NCBI RefSeq assembly: GCF_018991925.1
Contig: NW_024732238.1
Coordinates: 8,636,642-8,700,641 of the forward strand
Origin: Homarus americanus
Taxonomy: Eukaryota; Arthropoda; Malacostraca; Decapoda; Nephropidae
Length of the DNA: 64,000 bases
Direction of reading: 5' to 3'
A program made the translations under genes and the position numbers. Below are positions 58,766-64,000 of the stretch, piece after piece (position 1 is the stretch's first letter; the number at the start of each line of letters is the position of its first letter). The notes beneath the pieces are model-generated. The model saw only the letters and a program-made list of their open reading frames with translations. It did no database searches and was not told the origin of the DNA.

Positions 58766-59573
58766 CACAAGCTTGTCAGCAGTCAGGTGGTGACGGACTA
58801 AACAACAAGGTCTGAAGCTCTCCATATTAAGCTCTTCATATTCTGCAAAGGTTTCGGTCCTTCCCTGTCGTGCCCCCCCCCCCTCTCTTGTGCCTCCTAC
58901 TCTTTCCATTCTAGACAAAAGTGTGGAGAGAGATAACGATAATAAACTATTACACAGAGGCAAAAGGATAAAGATTATAGACACAAAGAAAATAACTAAC
59001 GGGGGAAGGAAAGTAATCAACAAAGACAAAAAATGAACAACAAAAACGAATTAAAAGAAAACTATATCAGTTAGTGGACACAAATCTATTAGCCCCTTGC
59101 GTATGTTGGTGGAGGGGGGGGAGGTTGAATAAAGTCCCCAGTGTGGCGTCCCCATAGTGAAGAAATTAAGGAAACATGACCTTACAGACAAGAACACCGG
59201 TCGTGTTAGTCCCAGCTCCTAATTGGTCCTAATCCTAATGGGCTCCACTGTTAATTAACCTACATCCTAAAGGTCTAATCGGACTAGAAACTAATAATAT
59301 GTCCTGTAGCCCAGCACTAATGCCGTTATGAGTCGACCACATACACAAAACAAACAATAAATTAGTTACAGCTCCTAGGGCAGTGATGACCCTTGGACGG
59401 CAGGGGTTGGTGTGTAGTCAGGGAATTCTTGAGTATAAGATTTTATCGAGTTTATTGAGTCTTAGTAAAGATATTAAGTACATCCTGGGTAAAGGTGTAC
59501 AGTGAGTGAGTGTGCGTTAAAACAGGAGTCAGTGCGTCTAAATTAGCAGGGTTCAATGCGCCTAAAATGGCAG
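58766..59573. other. Unique DNA, no gene seen
   Basis: 59200-59310 carries the recurring TCCTAATCCTAATGGGCTCC motif. C run near 58868. Confidence 0.55.
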
Positions 59574-60772
59574 GGTACAGCACCTGTCAACACACCTACC
59601 ACCGTCGACCAGTACAGCACCTGTCAACACACCCACCACCGTCGACCAGTACAGCACCTGTCAACACACCTGTCAACCACACCGACAGTACAGCACCTGT
59701 CGACCAGTACAGCACCTGTCAACGCACACCCACCACCGTCGACCAGTACAGCACCTGTCAACACACCCACCACCGTCGACCAGTACAGCACCTGTCAGCA
59801 CACCTACAATCGACCAGTACAGCAGCACCTGTCAACACACCCACCACCGTCGACCAATTTAACGCCTCAACGCACCACCACCGAATAAACCAATTTTAAT
59901 GACGCCAACACACCCACCACCGTCGACCAGTACAGCACCTGTCAACACCCACCTTCAGACTGACGCTTATGTCAACGCACACCACCACCGTCGACCAGTG
60001 GCACCTGTCAACACACCCACCACCGTCGACCAATTGCGGCACCTGTCAACACACCACACCGTCGACCAGTACAGCACCTCATCAGCGCACCGTCGGCCAG
60101 TACAGCACCTGTCCAGCACACCCACCACCGTCGATACAGTACAGCACCTGTCAACACACCTACCACCGTCGACCAGTACAGCACTGCTGTCAACACACCT
60201 ACCGCAAATCGACCGAGCAGCACCCTGTCAACACACCCACGTCGACAGCACCTGTCAGCTTACCTACAATCGGCAATGCAACTCAACACACCCACCACCG
60301 TCGACCAGTGCAGCACCTGTCAACACCCACCACCGTCGACCAGTACGGCAACTGTCAACACACCCACTTTCCGTCGACCAGTACAGCGCCTGTCAACACA
60401 CCCACCACCGTCGACCAGTACAGCACCTGTCAACACACCCACCACCGTCGACCAGCACAGCACCTGTCAACACACCCACCACCGTCGACCAGTACAGCAC
60501 CTGTCAACACACCCACCACCGTCGACCAGTACAGCACCTGTCAACACACCCACCACCGTCGACCAGTACAGCACCTGTCAACACACCACCGTCGACCAGT
60601 ACAGCACCTGTCAACACACCCACCACCGTCGACCAGCACAGCACCTGTCAACACACCCACCACCGTCGACCAGTACAGCACCTGTCAACACACCCACCAC
60701 CGTCGACCAGTACAGCACCTGTCAACACACCCACCACCGTCGACCAGTACAGCACCTGTCAACACACCCAGA
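59574..60772. repeat. 37-bp minisatellite (CACCACCGTCGACCAGTACA...)
   Basis: The unit is CACCACCGTCGACCAGTACA followed by GCACCTGTCAACACACC, spaced 37 bp in the regular part (60390-60770) and disordered at 59800-60380. Each unit carries a SalI-type GTCGAC. Long plus-strand frames (up to 323 codons) are repeat-driven. Confidence 0.95.
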
Positions 60773-61054
60773 GGAACTAGACAAACTTCTCCATTCACCC
60801 AGTCACTAAAATTAACAAAAGCAAGAATAAGTCCTTCACATTTCACTCACCAACTCCGACATAAACTTCCCTCACTGCGTGTTAATTCGCTAAACACTAC
60901 GATATACAGAAGCTCTCCAACAACGTCAACAAACACCTAAAAACACCAAATTCAATGTATCCTTTTTATTTACAGAATGCAATTTCCTAATCCCTCTCGG
61001 TTAATCTTTCCAAGCCAGAGCGAATGAGTGAGTGGTCCGAGAGCTGTGTGTAGT

Positions 61055-61057
<3 letters not shown>

Positions 61058-61110
<53 letters not shown>
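61058..61110. repeat. (CT)n microsatellite
   Basis: About 26 CT units; a short (GA)n follows at 61177-61198. Confidence 0.95.
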
Positions 61111-61113
<3 letters not shown>

Positions 61114-61509
61114 TGCTATGGACATCTATAGTTTTGAAGGAGGAGATGAAATTTGGCGTAGGGATGTGTATTCACCAGAGAGAGAGAGAGAGAGAGATTC
61201 TTTCACGTCCCCAGCAGATAGCTAGCGGACAACTCAAGAAAGAACGCCTCCACTACACCTTAAAATGCAGTATATTTAGTCGTTTATATTCTCAGCAGAG
61301 TTTACTTACAAGCCATAATCAACAAAGAAGGTAAACGAACAGTCAATGAAAGAAAGAAATATTTAAATCAAAACTTTATCATCCCAGAACTATGACAAAA
61401 GTGAAGTAAAGTTTGGTATTATAGTGACTCTTACCAAGCGTGTGTCAGTCATGGTGAAGGTGTCAAGAATTATGGTGGTGATGTGTGGTGATTAATGGTG
61501 CACTCCGTA
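61111..61509. other. Unique DNA, no gene seen
   Basis: Nothing supported besides the short (GA)n. Confidence 0.6.
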
Positions 61510-62425
61510 ATGAAGACGGTCTTGTGACTAACTAGTTCCAGGCTCTGGTTAATAAGACTGTCTTGTGACTAACTAGTTCAAGACTCTGGTTAACAAGACT
61601 GTCTTGTGACTAACTAGTTCAAGGCTGTGGTTAATAAGACTGTCTTGTGACTAACTAGTTCAAGACTCTGGTTAATAAGACTGTCTTGTGACTAACTAGT
61701 TCAAGACTCTGGTTAATAAGACTGTCTTGTGACTAACTAGTTCAAGACTCTGGTTAATAAGACTGTCTTGTGACTAACTAGTTCAAGACTTTGGTTAATA
61801 AGACTGTCTTGTGACTAACTAGTTCAAGACTCTGGTTAATAAGACTGTCTTGTGACTAACTAGTTCAAGACTCTGGTTAATAAGACTGTCTTGTGACTAA
61901 CTAGTTCAAGACTCTGGTTAATAAGACTGTCTTGTGACTAACTAGTTCAAGACTCTGGTTAATAAGACTGTCTTGTGACTAACTAGTTCAAGACTCTGGT
62001 TAATAAGACTGTCTTGTGACTAACTAGTTCAAGACTCTGGTTAATAAGACTGTCTTGTGACTAACTAGTTCAAGACTCTGGTTAATAAGACTGTCTTGTG
62101 ACTAACTAGTTCAAGACTCTGGTTACTAACTAGTTCAAGACTCTGGTTAATAAGACTGTCTTGTGACTAACTAGTTCAAGACTCTGGTTAATAAGACTGT
62201 CTTGTGACTAACTAGTTCAAGACTCTGGTTAATAAGACTGTCTTGTGACTAACTAGTTCAAGACTCTGGTTAATAAGACTGTCTTGTGACTAACTAGTTC
62301 AAGGCTCTGGTTAATAAGACTGTCTTGTGACTAACTAGTTCAAGACTCTGGTTAATAAGACTGTCTTGTGACTAAGTAGTTCAAGGCTCTGGTTAATAAG
62401 ACTGTCATGTGACTAACTGGTTCAA
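61510..62425. repeat. 41-bp minisatellite (TAACTAGTTCAAGACTCTGG...)
   Basis: About 22 nearly identical units of TAACTAGTTCAAGACTCTGG plus TTAATAAGACTGTCTTGTGAC. The high identity suggests recent expansion. Each unit contains CTAGTT and AAGACTGTCTT, the latter a short imperfect palindrome. Confidence 0.95.
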
Positions 62426-62555
62426 GTTCTACCAAGTATGGCTGTGTTAAGAACTGCTGATATATCATGACGGCTGACTGGTGGCTGGATTCATCATAAC
62501 ACAACCAACACAAACCATCTTAACATCAAGACTTTAAAGAGACAATTCCTTGACC

Positions 62556-62558
<3 letters not shown>

Positions 62559-62616
<58 letters not shown>

Positions 62617-62636
62617 GCACACACGCGCACACACAC

Positions 62637-62694
<58 letters not shown>

Positions 62695-62714
62695 GCACAC
62701 ACGCGCACACACAC

Positions 62715-62751
<37 letters not shown>
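62559..62751. repeat. (AC)n with two copies of a GCGC-interrupted block
   Basis: An interruption pattern CGCACGCACACACGCGCAC occurs at about 62611 and again about 78 bp later, so part of the microsatellite was duplicated as a block. Confidence 0.9.
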
Positions 62752-62752
<1 letters not shown>

Positions 62753-63030
62753 CAACAACCATGTTATATTTCGCCTCACTGACACACACGAGTCACTGAT
62801 CACGGTTCAGTTAGTCTAACATCATTAGTGGCTGAGAAAAATGATTCTTCGTTCTAAATACCAATTTTCATATAAATAATGAACCCTAACTTACCACAAC
62901 AAGATAACAAATGTTTATAACCACGTTGCATTAACTATCAAACACGTGTACAGTATACCAAACACGTGTACTCAAAGGCTTAATTAATTACTCATTTAAC
63001 TCGAACAATGTGCATCGTACGCAGTGTCTT

Positions 63031-63158
63031 GACATACTACTCAGTGGACTCATTCACTGTACTAATGGTGTCGGTATTGTACTCATAGTGTCTAGACATA
63101 CTACTCAGTGGACTCATTCACTGTACTAATGGTGTCGGTATTGTACTCAAATGATTAA
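63031..63158. repeat. 64-bp direct duplication
   Basis: GACATACTACTCAGTGGACT through GGTGTCGGTATTGTACTCA occurs at 63031 and 63095, nearly identical. Confidence 0.9.
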
Positions 63159-63192
63159 GCCTCAAGGAAAAACTATATCAGACATACTAGCA

Positions 63193-63219
63193 GAATCGCC
63201 GCCCTCTGGGCGGCGATTC
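63193..63219. other. Perfect 12-bp hairpin
   Basis: GAATCGCCGCCC, loop TCT, GGGCGGCGATTC. A second small hairpin-forming CCTCCGGGAGG lies 25-30 bp downstream. Much more GC-rich than the neighbourhood. Function unknown. Confidence 0.8.
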
Positions 63220-63404
63220 ACTAGGCCACGGAAGGACACCACCCTCCGGGAGGCTCCACATTGTCTCACTGTTCAGTCCCCAAAACTTCTTCTTCCATCG
63301 ATAGCTCATTAACGGTGTATGTAAGTGCCACCATGTTTTTCACTACAAAGGTACAGAAAAGTATATTTTTTTAGCATTAAACTGTTATTGTTTTATTGTC
63401 TAAT

Positions 63405-64000
63405 CATCACTACATATAACACCGTCCATCATCACTACATATAACACCATCCATCATCACTACATATAACACCATCCATCATCACTACATATAACACCAT
63501 CCATCATCACTACATATAACATCATCCATCATCACTATAACACCATCCATCATCACTACATATAACATCATCCATCATCACTACATATAACACCATCCAT
63601 CATCACTACATATAACACCATCCATCATCACTACATATAACACCATCCATCATCACTACAGATAACACCATCCATCACCACTATATATAACACCATCCAT
63701 CATCACTACATATAACACCATCCATCACCACTATATATAACACCATCCATCATCACTACATATAACACCATCCATCATCACTACATATAACACCATCCAT
63801 CATCACTACATATAACACCATCCATCATCACCACATATAACACCATCCATCATCACACATATAACACCCCATCATCACTACATATAACATCATCCATCAT
63901 CACTACATATAACACCATCCATCATCACCACATATAACACCATCCATCATCACTACATATAACACTATCCATCATCACTACATATAACATCATCCATCAT
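63405..64000. repeat. 25-bp minisatellite (CATCATCACTACATATAACA...)
   Basis: The unit is CATCATCACTACATATAACA plus CCATC. About 24 units are visible and the array runs off the end of the window. Confidence 0.95.

Noticed and set aside
59510..60940. Plus-strand frames of 110-323 codons
   Set aside because: Translation of the 37-bp repeat in three phases.
62526..62819. Cys/Val and His/Thr repeat frames
   Set aside because: Translations of (AC)n; the same applies to frames over the other dinucleotide tracts.

Overview
The window looks like arthropod nuclear DNA, most likely from a decapod or other malacostracan crustacean. This is inferred from short TTAGG-type telomeric stretches, the LINE families (CR1/jockey-like, RTE-like, and one with an RNase H tail), tRNA-headed SINEs, and very heavy micro- and minisatellite content. 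I found no intact protein-coding gene, rRNA or functional tRNA gene. Long reading frames are either retroelement remains or artefacts of stop-free tandem repeats. Three short segments (about 4.87-5.03, 21.06-21.44 and 53.02-53.15 kb) could be exons, but only weakly.

Layout. 0-15 kb is a graveyard of mobile elements. It holds a MITE-like inverted repeat (0.65 kb), a CR1/jockey-like LINE 3' end (1.0-1.8 kb) with a second truncated copy at 5.9-6.2 kb, and a degenerate SINE (3.7 kb). A second LINE (8.8-6.6 kb, minus) is split by a 425-bp poly(A)-ended insertion. A LINE RNase H/zinc-knuckle tail follows (10.75-11.7 kb), then a Harbinger-like element with a SINE nested inside it (12.77-13.66 kb). 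15.5-20.4 kb is two satellites (19-bp and 20-bp units) around a hAT-like remnant. 21-23 kb is mixed sequence with a SINE. 23.6-29.5 kb is two abutting G-rich arrays, followed by a GC-skew reversal near 30 kb and C-rich arrays to 33.95 kb, then an 18-bp array to 35 kb. 35-48 kb alternates unique AT-rich DNA with 20-, 30-, 31- and 16-bp arrays and a full-length SINE. 48.1-52.7 kb is a decayed RTE-like LINE on the minus strand carrying an LTR-element insertion with a 4-bp target duplication and a tRNA-Arg-like 3' half. 53-64 kb is unique DNA broken by 24-, 35-, 37-, 41- and 25-bp arrays.

The most notable observations are: a very short poly(A)-tailed repeat present in five copies, one with a 9-bp target-site duplication inside a satellite; the LTR insertion joined to a tRNA half and an inverted LTR fragment; one conserved central block shared by four SINE copies of different families; and a degenerate TAGGACTGGGG-like motif scattered over the otherwise unique DNA. 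Roughly a third of the window is tandem repeat. Family names are from recognition of motifs, not from database searches.
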